NCBI RefSeq assembly: GCF_001712795.1
Contig: NZ_KV757658.1
Location: forward strand, 1 to 64,000
Direction of reading: 5' to 3'
Source of the DNA: Nostoc sp. KVJ20
Lineage (GTDB): Bacteria > Cyanobacteriota > Cyanobacteriia > Cyanobacteriales > Nostocaceae
Length of the DNA: 64,000 nucleotides
The notes under the pieces are model-generated. The model was not told where the DNA came from. It saw only the letters and a program-made list of their open reading frames with translations, and did no database searches. Both the position numbers and the translations under genes were made by a program. This document shows positions 52,344 to 60,647 of the stretch, one piece after another (position 1 is the first letter of the stretch; every line of letters starts with the position of its first letter).

Positions 52344-53282
52344 ATGTCAAATATTCACGCCTTGCAAAAAATTTTTCCTGCTGGCTTTGATAACGGTTAT
52401 GGAAGCCTAAAACTTTTAGTCGATGGTTTTGAAGTAGTTCGTGTTCCCAGCTATATTTCCACAGCCGACATGGAAGATGTACCCGGACGGGTAGTTTTTA
52501 ACGGTAGTGCTTACACAGTCGGAGAATCAGCTTTCCGTACAGGTTATCATTTTGACCGAAACACCGATAACAATGAAAACAAAGTCAATAATGCGTTGTT
52601 GACTTTATTGGGTGCATTGGCACATCTGCCACACCGTAAGGCTTGGCACTTAAAATTAGTTGTCAGCTTACATGATGTTGGTCTGGCGAACGAATTGCAA
52701 AAAGTACTTAGTGGAGAATATCAGCCAATACTTGCTGGCAAACAATCAGATGTGAAAGTAGAAGTGCTGAAAGTTGTGCTAGAGGGGATGGGTGCATTAT
52801 TTGGGCATCAACTACCGAAAAAATTAACTATTTTAGATTTTGGCAATGGCACGACTCTGTATTCTCGTTACAACCAGGGGAAACGAGAAGTTCACACCGC
52901 CTACCCCATTGGTGTAGAAGTTCTCATTGATGATATTTCCCAAAAAATGAAACATCTAAATGGGGGAAAAATTGGGGATGCATCCAAGATTCGATTTTGT
53001 CTGGAAATGGGACATACCAAGTACAGCCGTGACATCGATATCAAAGATATATACAGTGCTTGTTTGAAAGATTGGTATGAAAAATACTTGAAGAAAGTGG
53101 TGAATCTGACACTTGATGCTAAGCACCAAGGGGACGAAATCTGGGCGATAGGTGGAGGCTGCCTCTTACCTGGATTTAAAAAGTTGTTAGAAAAGAATGG
53201 CTTCAAAATACTGGATAATCCAGTGGAAGCTAATGTCTTTGGGCTTCTAGAAATGGCAAAAACCATTACGAGCAAGAATTAA
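52344..53282 (+). CDS. parM: ParM-like actin homologue for plasmid segregation
   Basis: ATG 52344 is preferred over TTG 52335; 312 residues, the standard ParM/StbA size. Phosphate 1 is FPAGFDNGYGSLKLLVDGF, phosphate 2 LTILDFGNGTTLYSRY, and the adenosine motif DEIWAIGGGCLLPGFKKLL. It should form ATP-driven filaments that push plasmid copies apart. The ParR-like gene begins 31 bases after its stop and repeats resembling parC lie upstream, making a complete type II partition cassette. Confidence 0.85.
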   Translation: MSNIHALQKIFPAGFDNGYGSLKLLVDGFEVVRVPSYISTADMEDVPGRVVFNGSAYTVGESAFRTGYHFDRNTDNNENKVNNALLTLLGALAHLPHRKAWHLKLVVSLHDVGLANELQKVLSGEYQPILAGKQSDVKVEVLKVVLEGMGALFGHQLPKKLTILDFGNGTTLYSRYNQGKREVHTAYPIGVEVLIDDISQKMKHLNGGKIGDASKIRFCLEMGHTKYSRDIDIKDIYSACLKDWYEKYLKKVVNLTLDAKHQGDEIWAIGGGCLLPGFKKLLEKNGFKILDNPVEANVFGLLEMAKTITSKN

Positions 53283-53313
53283 CCAAACACATCTGGAAAG
53301 TGAAGTTATAACA

Positions 53314-53604
53314 ATGACAGATAAACAAGACTTAGCTCCGGTAAAAATTCGGCTCAAAGAAAACTACCGAGAACGCATATTTGCAGAATCCCAACAACTA
53401 GGTAAAAGTTATCTGGAGACGCTTTATTTTATTATTGATTGCTATTTTGTTTTCATAAAGGCTGGATTAGCCACACAACAAGTAGCTTTCACGCCGCTTA
53501 CTACTAACGAAAACAGACTCCAGCAGCCAATTCCCCAGCCATCTACAGACCAAAAACTAGAAGATCCTGATGGCGAAACATTCATTCTCGATTTTGAATT
53601 ATAA
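53314..53604 (+). CDS. parR: ParR-like centromere-binding adaptor
   Basis: 96 residues. The N-terminal half (LAPVKIRLKENYRERIFAES, GKSYLETLYFIIDCYF) fits a ribbon-helix-helix DNA-binding fold. The C-terminal half is proline- and acid-rich and ends DGETFILDFEL, suitable for binding the end of the actin filament. Identity rests on size, fold pattern and position behind parM. Confidence 0.7.
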   Translation: MTDKQDLAPVKIRLKENYRERIFAESQQLGKSYLETLYFIIDCYFVFIKAGLATQQVAFTPLTTNENRLQQPIPQPSTDQKLEDPDGETFILDFEL

Positions 53605-53833
53605 CCGTCAGATGAAGTTGGCAACGGTAATTCCCAACTCGTGGGGTAATTATGTCAAAAAAGTTTTAAATTTAGCTCTTGTGTAAGTTTTTCAGTATTT
53701 ATGTACTATATAAGATGAGTTGATGTAAGCGATTTTACCAAACAGTAGATTTTTATTCTGGATTTTTATAAAAAAATAACGCCAGTACTAACAAGTAACC
53801 CTGTATGTACTAGCATTATTTAGTTAATTGGGT

Positions 53834-54253
53834 CTAGAACGGAGGTTCTTGATCTAGGTCTTCATCTGTCGAAGTAACGTTATCTTCGAGTAGTTCTTTG
53901 GCAAAATCGGGAGTTTCTGGCGAGTGAGGGGTTTTACTAACCTGGGTGAGTTCGTTGATGGGTTGTGCTGACATAAAGTTTCTGATTACGAATGTGGCAA
54001 TCTTTTCTTTGTAATCACCTCTGTTATCAACTAGCAAATCGAGATATCCTTCTGCTGTGCCGTGTACACCTTCCCCTTGTTCGTTAATAACGACGGCGGG
54101 TGCGCCCTTGGAACGGAATGGCATCTCGTCAGCAACTACTCCTTCCTTGGAACGGTAGTAGAATTCGGCGATCCCAAAGGCAATCAAGGAACCTTCTTTG
54201 TCGTGGGTAGTGTTCACTGACTTAAGATTGATAGTTGCAGTATTATGAATCAT
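53834..54253 (-). CDS. SSB-like OB-fold protein with acidic C-terminal tip
   Basis: 139 residues beginning MIHNTATINLKSVNTTHDKE, with beta-strand-rich text and a C-terminus ending in DEDLDQEPPF. That last stretch is the acidic amphipathic tip by which SSB recruits replication and repair proteins (DDDIPF in E. coli). The body is too diverged for certain OB-fold assignment. It lies 73 bases downstream of the canonical SSB gene, which lacks such a tip. Confidence 0.6.
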   Translation of the reverse strand: MIHNTATINLKSVNTTHDKEGSLIAFGIAEFYYRSKEGVVADEMPFRSKGAPAVVINEQGEGVHGTAEGYLDLLVDNRGDYKEKIATFVIRNFMSAQPINELTQVSKTPHSPETPDFAKELLEDNVTSTDEDLDQEPPF

Positions 54254-54326
54254 GTTCGTTTTATTTGTAGATTGATTAGATGGTTTATCGCCTACGATTT
54301 ATAGTCCATAGGCGATTTGTAATTTC

Positions 54327-54710
54327 CTAGAAATTTGCGTTAGCTACAGTCTGTGTTTCGTTTGGTGCAGAAGTGGATGTAGATTCTTCCTTACGGGGTG
54401 AACCTAACAATTCAATGGCGTTAATTGTAATTACGGGTTTTTGCCGCATAGTGCCAGAATTTTTATCTGCCCAACGATCAAATCCAAACTCGCCAGTAAT
54501 TGCAATTTGGGTTCCTTTACGAACGTAATTTCCAATCACTTCTGCTTGATTTCCCCAGGCGACTAAATCAAACCAAAGCGCTTGTTCACTTCTGTAGGGT
54601 GGTCTTACTGCAATAGACATTGAAGCCTTAACTGCGCCAGACTCGAAATATTTGAGTTCTGGTTCTTGTCCGCATCTGCCAACCAGCATGACTTTGTTGA
54701 TATAGTTCAT
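54327..54710 (-). CDS. ssb: Single-stranded DNA-binding protein
   Basis: 127 residues. MNYINKVMLVGRCGQEPELK, VKASMSIAV, ALWFDLVAWGNQAEVIGNYV, RKGTQIAITGEFGFDRWADK and TINAIELLGSP form the standard SSB OB-fold. The C-terminus is TQTVANANF with no acidic tip, so it may depend on its neighbour (53834-54253) for protein contacts. It is the upstream gene of a two-gene minus-strand unit. Confidence 0.9.
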   Translation of the reverse strand: MNYINKVMLVGRCGQEPELKYFESGAVKASMSIAVRPPYRSEQALWFDLVAWGNQAEVIGNYVRKGTQIAITGEFGFDRWADKNSGTMRQKPVITINAIELLGSPRKEESTSTSAPNETQTVANANF

Positions 54711-54948
54711 AACACGAGGATTTATATACTTCTCTTATTGCTGCGTCAGCATTAGTTCTTTCAGGATTTATTATTTTGACGAGTTGTTTTATTTAAATCA
54801 CGTTCTTTTTTATTCATACTTATCAGTTATTTTTTGTCCTTGTTTATCGTAAAATTGTGGTTTTTACTAAGGAACGACAAGTTACCCTGTGTTATGGTGG
54901 TATCGCAATTAATGTGGTCTGTATTTAAAAAATTATAAGTAATGACTT

Positions 54949-56127
54949 ATGCCTGAATATCTTCTCCTGAAGCGAGTAAGTATTTGTAAGCTAATGCTTT
55001 TGGCTTTGATATGGATACAGTCCGATGAGGATAGCCAAAACCAGCTGACTTCTGACTACTCATCTTCTTTGCGGGTAGAAAATCTTACCTGGTTAGGAGA
55101 AACATCTGTTGGAGAAGATGTAGAGCATTTTTGTGATGTTTCAAATACAACTAGGATAGGCGTTTGGGGAGAAATTCTAGAACTAAAGTTAGTAGATTTA
55201 ATTGCTGATTTACCGACTTGTTTGCACGATGCGTCATGGTTTGCCCTACTGGCAACTACCATGATGCTAGTGGATAAGGAATTAGACCGAGTATGCGTGC
55301 ATCCACAAGATGAGTATTTTGCCCGGACTATCGCGCTTGAAAGTTTAGCAGATTTGGGTGATTCTTACTTAGCCAAAGGTCATCCTTATTTAGATTTTCC
55401 TCTATCGTTAGAAGATGCTAAATCATTACTACCAGTTAATAGAAAGCAAGAGCTAGAAATCGAGTTAGATAAATTTATTATTGATACTTATGAAGACGAT
55501 TTTGATGATCAATCTCCAGAGATTAGTGAGTTTTCACCCATCTATTTACAAGAGATTTTAAAAGAGTTTATTACTGAATCTGATTGGCAGGGTGATATCA
55601 ATCAAGAGGCTGTTACCCAACTGCAACAGAAGTACGGTTCGCAGTATTCAGAAGGTGCGTTTTCTGCTGAAACTGAGGGGCACGAACGTTGGGGAAAAAC
55701 GCTTGTTTTTCTCAAACAGTTTATAGGTCTAGATTCTAGTTTTATCGAAAGCCAAAGCGATTTATTCCTTGATGATGAATCTCAGATGTCTGATTTACCT
55801 GATTACTTCTGTATCGAGTCTCATTTAGAACGTTGGCAAGACCGAACAGTTGTCCTATCCCGGTTGGTTCATACATTGGTTTATTTCATGCTGGTAGGAC
55901 AAAATTATCATCCCAGTCATCTGCAAGATTTGATGGCTATTCCAGCTTCTTCGCGGGCCATATCCAGCTTACAAGCTTGTTTGGGTGTAGCTGCTTACAG
56001 AAGTGGTTTTTATATGGCTGCTTATAATATTCCTGAATCAGAAGTTGGGCGCAACTGGCTTTTAGAAAAAGCTTTCCCTAGTCTGCGTGATTTTTATCAA
56101 ACAGGTCGGTTAAATGGGAAGCAATAA
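54949..56127 (+). CDS. Unknown 392-residue protein
   Basis: Divergent from ssb. The first ~20 residues are mildly hydrophobic (ICKLMLLALIWIQ), not a clear signal. The body is acidic and helical (EIELDKFIIDTYEDDFDDQS, LQEILKEFITESDWQGDINQ) and ends with an ordered helical block (SLQACLGVAAYRSGFYMAAY). No catalytic motif is recognised. It is followed by a lipoprotein gene after 41 bases, with which it may be cotranscribed. Confidence 0.6.
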   Translation: MPEYLLLKRVSICKLMLLALIWIQSDEDSQNQLTSDYSSSLRVENLTWLGETSVGEDVEHFCDVSNTTRIGVWGEILELKLVDLIADLPTCLHDASWFALLATTMMLVDKELDRVCVHPQDEYFARTIALESLADLGDSYLAKGHPYLDFPLSLEDAKSLLPVNRKQELEIELDKFIIDTYEDDFDDQSPEISEFSPIYLQEILKEFITESDWQGDINQEAVTQLQQKYGSQYSEGAFSAETEGHERWGKTLVFLKQFIGLDSSFIESQSDLFLDDESQMSDLPDYFCIESHLERWQDRTVVLSRLVHTLVYFMLVGQNYHPSHLQDLMAIPASSRAISSLQACLGVAAYRSGFYMAAYNIPESEVGRNWLLEKAFPSLRDFYQTGRLNGKQ

Positions 56128-56168
56128 TTAATATTTTATTGTTGGTTTACAAATACAAATTTATATTT

Positions 56169-56867
56169 ATGAATAAATACTTATTTATAGGATTGTTACT
56201 CTTACTCGTTGGATGTTCATCTCCAGAAAAAGAAGATAAAGTCTCGGCTATAGAATCAAATTCTTCACCTACCCCATCATTATCCTCAGCTAATGTTAAT
56301 AATGCTACGCCATCGCTAAATCCAGAAGCGTTGCCTGATTTATCGAATAAAGAGAAGCTTGGAGAAGTTAATGCAGAGAACGACTTAATTGACTTGTTCT
56401 ATTTTGATGGTAATGGTGTGAAAGTGAGTTTGACTGTAGCAGCTGATAAAGGTTGTTTTGTCTACGTGCGGCCCAGTACTCCAGACCGAGTTGGCGAGGT
56501 TGAAATTGAGTCATTACGGCGCGAGAAACTGGGTCTGTGGCGTTCGTATAATACTCAGCGACTTCTAACTCAACCTGCTGGCAATAAACTAAAGGTTTAT
56601 TCATCAAGTGAGGAACTTTCTTCTACTTATGAAAATCCTGCCATATCACAAGAAATGCTTGTGGCAGTGAAGGAATTGAAAGAGCGTGAAAAATCGTTTA
56701 AATTACTTTTACGTCAGGACTTGAGAGCGAGTGATTCAGCAAGACGAATTTATATTAATCAGTGTCAGAAATTAGGTAATTTTTATTATAAAGAAGAGCT
56801 ACCTCCTCTCACAGAGAAGGAGAGGAAGGACTTTGGGAAGAGTGTTGAAAAAAGTACTAACAATTAG
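56169..56867 (+). CDS. Predicted lipoprotein
   Basis: ATG 56169 gives 232 residues with a textbook lipoprotein signal: MNKYLFIGLLLLLVGC, lipobox LVGC with C16 as the lipidated Cys. A Ser/Pro/Glu-rich linker and an alpha/beta body follow (SLTVAADKGCFVYVRPSTPD). Two more Cys could pair (near residues 105 and 203). Function unknown; membrane-anchored outside the cytoplasm. Its stop meets the stop of the convergent gene with no gap. Confidence 0.65.
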   Translation: MNKYLFIGLLLLLVGCSSPEKEDKVSAIESNSSPTPSLSSANVNNATPSLNPEALPDLSNKEKLGEVNAENDLIDLFYFDGNGVKVSLTVAADKGCFVYVRPSTPDRVGEVEIESLRREKLGLWRSYNTQRLLTQPAGNKLKVYSSSEELSSTYENPAISQEMLVAVKELKEREKSFKLLLRQDLRASDSARRIYINQCQKLGNFYYKEELPPLTEKERKDFGKSVEKSTNN

Positions 56868-57542
56868 TTATGAGAACAGTGACAATTGCTCCATCTTAGT
56901 ATTACTTTCAGTTGAAGTTGCTGTAACAGGGTGTTTGTTCTTATTCGACGACCTTTTACCCCAACCTTCTTTCACCGCGTGTTTGACTATACGGGAACGG
57001 ATATCAGCAGCTAGGGTTTCATAATCAGAGCGGATTTTGTCATACTGAATTGGGGTTGTACCAATCTTGTCCCACAGTTTATCGTATTTGAAATTCTCAA
57101 AAGGTCTGTGCCTTACCAGGGCATCATAACTTGCCCAGAGGTAAACATCCGTCCATTCAGATGATAGTGGCACTTCAAAAGCAATTGGCATCATAAGTGC
57201 AACAACTTCGCTGCTAGAGGCGAGTTTACCTACTTCACCCTTGTCTATCTCTTGTAACGCTGCATCTAATCTATCGACTGCGATCGCTTTTCCTACCCAG
57301 GATGGAATTGACTGTTGCCAGCCGTTTTGCTGAGTTACAATTGGCCCGACGATGTATTGAACAATTTCACGACTTGCTCCTGCTAGATCAAGTAGACTGG
57401 CTGTTACAGCTTTGTTAATCCCTTGGCTGGTTAGTAGCTGAAGCATCTTTCTAGTGCTAGGAGTAAGAATTTCGCTAGCTTTTTGGCTTTTGCTGTTACG
57501 GATGGTTTCTTCGACATCGAATAAGCTTTGCTGCTGGTTCAT
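56868..57542 (-). CDS. Unknown plasmid protein with clamp-binding-like QLSLF tail
   Basis: 224 residues. The N-terminus starts MNQQQSLFDVEE and the C-terminus ends EQLSLFS. QLSLF is the consensus peptide by which DNA polymerases and clamp-loading factors bind the beta sliding clamp, and QQSLF is a weaker version. The middle is helical (SEILTPSTRKMLQLLTSQGI, KAVTASLLDLAGASREIVQY). It may be a replication factor or clamp-dependent regulator. It lies downstream of the clamp-loader genes on the same strand, beyond a strong hairpin. Confidence 0.65.
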   Translation of the reverse strand: MNQQQSLFDVEETIRNSKSQKASEILTPSTRKMLQLLTSQGINKAVTASLLDLAGASREIVQYIVGPIVTQQNGWQQSIPSWVGKAIAVDRLDAALQEIDKGEVGKLASSSEVVALMMPIAFEVPLSSEWTDVYLWASYDALVRHRPFENFKYDKLWDKIGTTPIQYDKIRSDYETLAADIRSRIVKHAVKEGWGKRSSNKNKHPVTATSTESNTKMEQLSLFS

Positions 57543-57563
57543 ATTCTTTATGTGTAAATAAAT

Positions 57564-57595
57564 ACTGCCAGCTAGAAATATTTCTAACTGGCAGT
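57564..57595. terminator. Strong bidirectional hairpin terminator
   Basis: ACTGCCAGCTAGAAAT at 57564-57579 is followed without a loop gap by ATTTCTAACTGGCAGT at 57580-57595: 15 of 16 pairs form. T-rich tracts lie on both sides (GCTTTTTG on the plus strand, TATTTATTT on the minus strand). It separates the holA-holB genes from the QLSLF-tail gene. Confidence 0.75.
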
Positions 57596-57620
57596 GCTTT
57601 TTGATAATGGGTGTGTTTTG

Positions 57621-58496
57621 CTATGGCAGAAGTAGGTTATCCCAAACGCTTCTAGGAGTAACGTGATGCAGCAATTGCTTCCTTGCTTGAGTAAATTTAG
57701 CTAGCAATTGAGTGTTTTTTAATTTCTGCCACCAGTCGTGTTGCAGGTAGGTAAGCAGCCATAATTGTGTCTCGTGATTCCAGCTTGAGATGGAGTTACT
57801 CAAACTGAGTGCGTTGAGAATATCGTCAGGAGGCACTTCCAGTTGACTTGTGATTTCTTTTGAGATGGAAGCTAACATTGTGATGTTGGCGATCGCTTGA
57901 CCAGGACTGCCTGAACTGATAGCTAGTATTTTTTCTGTTACCTCGATTTGTTGGTCTTTCAGAACAGAGATAACCTCCTCATCAGTTAACCTTTGGAAAG
58001 GTATGATTTGACACCTACTCTTGATAGTAGGTAATAGCTTTTGAGGATAGGACGAGATCAGGATAAATGTTCCAGTTTTCGGTTCTTCCAGCGTCTTGAG
58101 AAGTTTGTTGGCGGCGGTAGGGTTGAGCATATCTGCTTCGTGGATAATGACCACCTTTTGCTTGGCCTTGACTGCACTAGTTGACAGAAATTCAATTACC
58201 TCGCGCACCTGTTCTACTCGAATAGCAGGTATACCTTTCTGCTGGGAGGCGTTTTCGAGATGGGTTGGTTTGATTTGTAAGATGTCTAGATGTTTATTTT
58301 CTCCTGCGATCGCGGAGCGACTCTCTCTTGGGAGTATCGCATTTGCGATCGCCAGAGCAGTTTTTCCTTTCCCTACTCCCTCAACTTGACTGCTAAATAG
58401 GTATGCAGGAGCAATTTTATTCTGTTCGATTGCTTCAGTCAGCAGAAGTTTGGCGGTATGCTGTCCGGTGATTCCTGTAAATGGGTTGTTTTTCAT
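57621..58496 (-). CDS. holB: DNA polymerase III delta-prime-like clamp-loader subunit
   Basis: 291 residues. FTGITGQHTAKLLLTEAI, a P-loop-like GVGKGKTALAIANAI, KVVIIHEADMLNPTAANKLL, KTLEEP, and sensor SRC in TIKSRCQIIPFQRL are the AAA+ clamp-loader signatures. The zinc-module Cys residues of chromosomal delta' are absent, so it is a shortened plasmid version. The start codon overlaps the stop of holA by four bases (ATGA), so the two are coupled. Confidence 0.88.
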   Translation of the reverse strand: MKNNPFTGITGQHTAKLLLTEAIEQNKIAPAYLFSSQVEGVGKGKTALAIANAILPRESRSAIAGENKHLDILQIKPTHLENASQQKGIPAIRVEQVREVIEFLSTSAVKAKQKVVIIHEADMLNPTAANKLLKTLEEPKTGTFILISSYPQKLLPTIKSRCQIIPFQRLTDEEVISVLKDQQIEVTEKILAISSGSPGQAIANITMLASISKEITSQLEVPPDDILNALSLSNSISSWNHETQLWLLTYLQHDWWQKLKNTQLLAKFTQARKQLLHHVTPRSVWDNLLLP

Positions 58497-59452
58497 ATCG
58501 TAGAAATTTCAGCAATTCGACTGGTTAGGTTGTCAACTCCGCTTTTGAGTTCGGCTTCGAGTTGTACAAGTAAAGTAAGACTGTGTTTAAGCTTTTGAAC
58601 GCCTACAAACTTGACTTCCTCTTTGAGGTAATACAATCTTTTGGGGTTTTTAAGTTCGCCTATTTCTGCAATCTTAGTATCAGATAATTTAGTTTCTACC
58701 CCAGCTTTGGTTATTAACCAAGTGCGAAAAATAGAGGTAAGTGTTGCTACTATTTTGAGCGGGTGTTCATTATTATTTAGTAGTTTAGATACTTGCAATA
58801 TTGCTAAACTGGGATGGTTTCTTAACATAGCAATGGTAAGCTTTATGTAGTCAGTATTATGATTCTCAACAAGCTGTTTGACTTCCTCAACAGAGATTAT
58901 TTTTCCACTTTTATAAACAGCAAGTTTAGCGAATTCGCTATCGGCTCGTGCAGTGTTATTGCCAATTGCTTCAGCTAGGTAATCAGTGACATCTGGAGTG
59001 AGTTTAACTTGATGGATGGCTGCATATTTTCCTATCAAGTTAACTATCCCCTTTTTATCCCAACTTGGGACGAGAGGAAACTCTTCTTGTTGGGCATATT
59101 TTAGAATAGTTTTTACTACTGTTCTGCGCGAATCTGGCTTTTTATTACCAGTAATTAATAGAAGGTTGCTTGAAGGTATTCGGGAAAGGTAATTTTCAAG
59201 TTGTTGGTTATTATCTTCATTTGATAAACTTCCAATTAGAGAGTCGCTGTCTGTATGAATAATTTTGTTACCTTCTCCAAAGGGCAAAGCCATAACCTCG
59301 GTAAAGACTTTGGTAGCAATATTTTTCTCATTTCCAGATAGCTTAACGTAATTGAAAGCTCTCCATTCCGCATGAACATTTTGATTCACTAAATAATCAA
59401 TTCTTTGATTGAGTGAGTAGCTATCTTCGCCGTAGTATAGGTATACAGTCAT
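58493..59452 (-). CDS. holA: DNA polymerase III delta-like clamp-loader subunit
   Basis: 319 residues. YLYYGEDSYSLNQRIDYLV, FGEGNKIIHTDSD, LLLITGNKKPDSRRTVVKTI, ARADSEFAKLAVYKSGK and the collar domain (LTSIFRTWLITKAGVETKLS) match HolA. Delta is the wrench that opens the sliding clamp. Together with delta' it would need gamma/tau (dnaX) and the beta clamp from the host, since neither is in this window. Confidence 0.88.
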   Translation of the reverse strand: MTVYLYYGEDSYSLNQRIDYLVNQNVHAEWRAFNYVKLSGNEKNIATKVFTEVMALPFGEGNKIIHTDSDSLIGSLSNEDNNQQLENYLSRIPSSNLLLITGNKKPDSRRTVVKTILKYAQQEEFPLVPSWDKKGIVNLIGKYAAIHQVKLTPDVTDYLAEAIGNNTARADSEFAKLAVYKSGKIISVEEVKQLVENHNTDYIKLTIAMLRNHPSLAILQVSKLLNNNEHPLKIVATLTSIFRTWLITKAGVETKLSDTKIAEIGELKNPKRLYYLKEEVKFVGVQKLKHSLTLLVQLEAELKSGVDNLTSRIAEISTI

Positions 59453-59502
59453 GATAGATTAGATAAACATTTATTTATCAGACGTTAGTCATAAGCGGTG
59501 GT

Positions 59503-59532
59503 TTAAAAAAAGAAGAGTTAGTGTTAACTCTT
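59503..59532 (-). terminator. Rho-independent terminator (leftward)
   Basis: On the minus strand AAGAGTTA-ACAC-TAACTCTT forms an 8-bp stem followed by CTTTTTTT. On the plus strand the arms are at 59513-59520 and 59525-59532, with the A run at 59504-59511. It ends the 59597-60379 gene before holA. Confidence 0.75.
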
Positions 59533-59596
59533 TCTATATCCTTAGTGTTTGTTATGTAGCCCCTAGCAAAATATAGCAATCAGCAAATACTTACAC

Positions 59597-60379
59597 TTAA
59601 TTTTGTATTGGCTGTACTGACTTATGATTTGAGACTTTCTCAACAGTATTTTCTACTGGTTGAGTACCCAAATATTTCCGCCAAGAATCCAATTGTTGGA
59701 GATATTCTATTACTCCACTAGAACCAGTTACCTCATATAGCGCAATAGCTGTTTCCCACTCCTTTAAGCTAGCTTTTTTCTTGGAAAGAATTTTGACTAT
59801 AGCTCCTGGAAGTTTAGTCTCTTTACCAGTATCTAAATTTAGGTGTGATACCCTTTCTAGTAATAGTTCTTGTTCCGATAAAGGAACACCACCATCTTCG
59901 ATGTTTATAGTATGAAGTTGGGCACTAATTCCTGATAGAGGAAGAGTGTGCTGAATTAATTTTTTAACTTTCTTGGTTTTAGTATTCCTCCTTTTTGGTT
60001 TAACGATAACTGGGTTGTTTGGGTCTGCAACTTCGTAACACTGGGGAAGTTCTAGAGAAAGTTGACCTGTTAAGTGCCATGATGCAGTTCGTTTTTCTGG
60101 CGGGGTGATCCGGTACGAGAACTCGGCTGTTTTTCTTGCATCGCCAAATTTCCTTAGTTTGACCCGCATCTTGTAGCTGATAATTCCTTGAATGTAGGTT
60201 TTTGGGTCTAATATTATTCGGTTTGTATTTTCCCACCACTCAATTTCAACAACGCGATCGCCATCTAATTCATAGATACTTCTAACTCTGGCATTAGGAT
60301 GAGATGAAAGGAATGAGTTCACCCAAGCCCTTTGTTTTTTATTAAGCCTGGGCTTGCGATATGAGGATTTATTTTTCAT
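59597..60379 (-). CDS. Unknown basic protein in the replication block
   Basis: 260 residues with a basic N-terminus (KPRLNKKQRAWVNSFLSSHP) and a Lys-rich middle (VKPKRRNTKTKKVKKLIQHT), suggesting nucleic-acid binding. LTGQLSLELPQ contains a QLSLEL stretch that weakly resembles a sliding-clamp-binding peptide, but it is internal. It is flanked by terminators on both sides, so it is a single-gene unit between polB and holA. Confidence 0.6.
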   Translation of the reverse strand: MKNKSSYRKPRLNKKQRAWVNSFLSSHPNARVRSIYELDGDRVVEIEWWENTNRIILDPKTYIQGIISYKMRVKLRKFGDARKTAEFSYRITPPEKRTASWHLTGQLSLELPQCYEVADPNNPVIVKPKRRNTKTKKVKKLIQHTLPLSGISAQLHTINIEDGGVPLSEQELLLERVSHLNLDTGKETKLPGAIVKILSKKKASLKEWETAIALYEVTGSSGVIEYLQQLDSWRKYLGTQPVENTVEKVSNHKSVQPIQN

Positions 60380-60589
60380 TAATTACCTTCCCAATTTAAG
60401 AATAATATCTCCATTAGTACATCAATAAATTAACGAACTTAATCAGTTAATTAATGACTGATACTGTGTTTACTAATCTGATTTTGATGACATATTTTTT
60501 TGTGTGAATGCCTGAGAATACTTTATTGGAAGCCGATTTACTTGTAAGTATTTGTCATTATTTACAAAATGTTGAGAATTCATGAATTG

Positions 60590-60639
60590 AAAAAAGACTT
60601 GATATTTATTATTTTCAGTTCTTAGGTTAAATATCAAGT
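60590..60639 (-). terminator. Rho-independent terminator after the DNA polymerase gene
   Basis: ACTTGATATTTA at 60597-60608 pairs perfectly with TAAATATCAAGT at 60628-60639. On the minus strand the stem is followed by CTTTTTTC. It lies 8 bases past the polymerase stop. Confidence 0.8.
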
Positions 60640-60647
60640 TTATTCAT

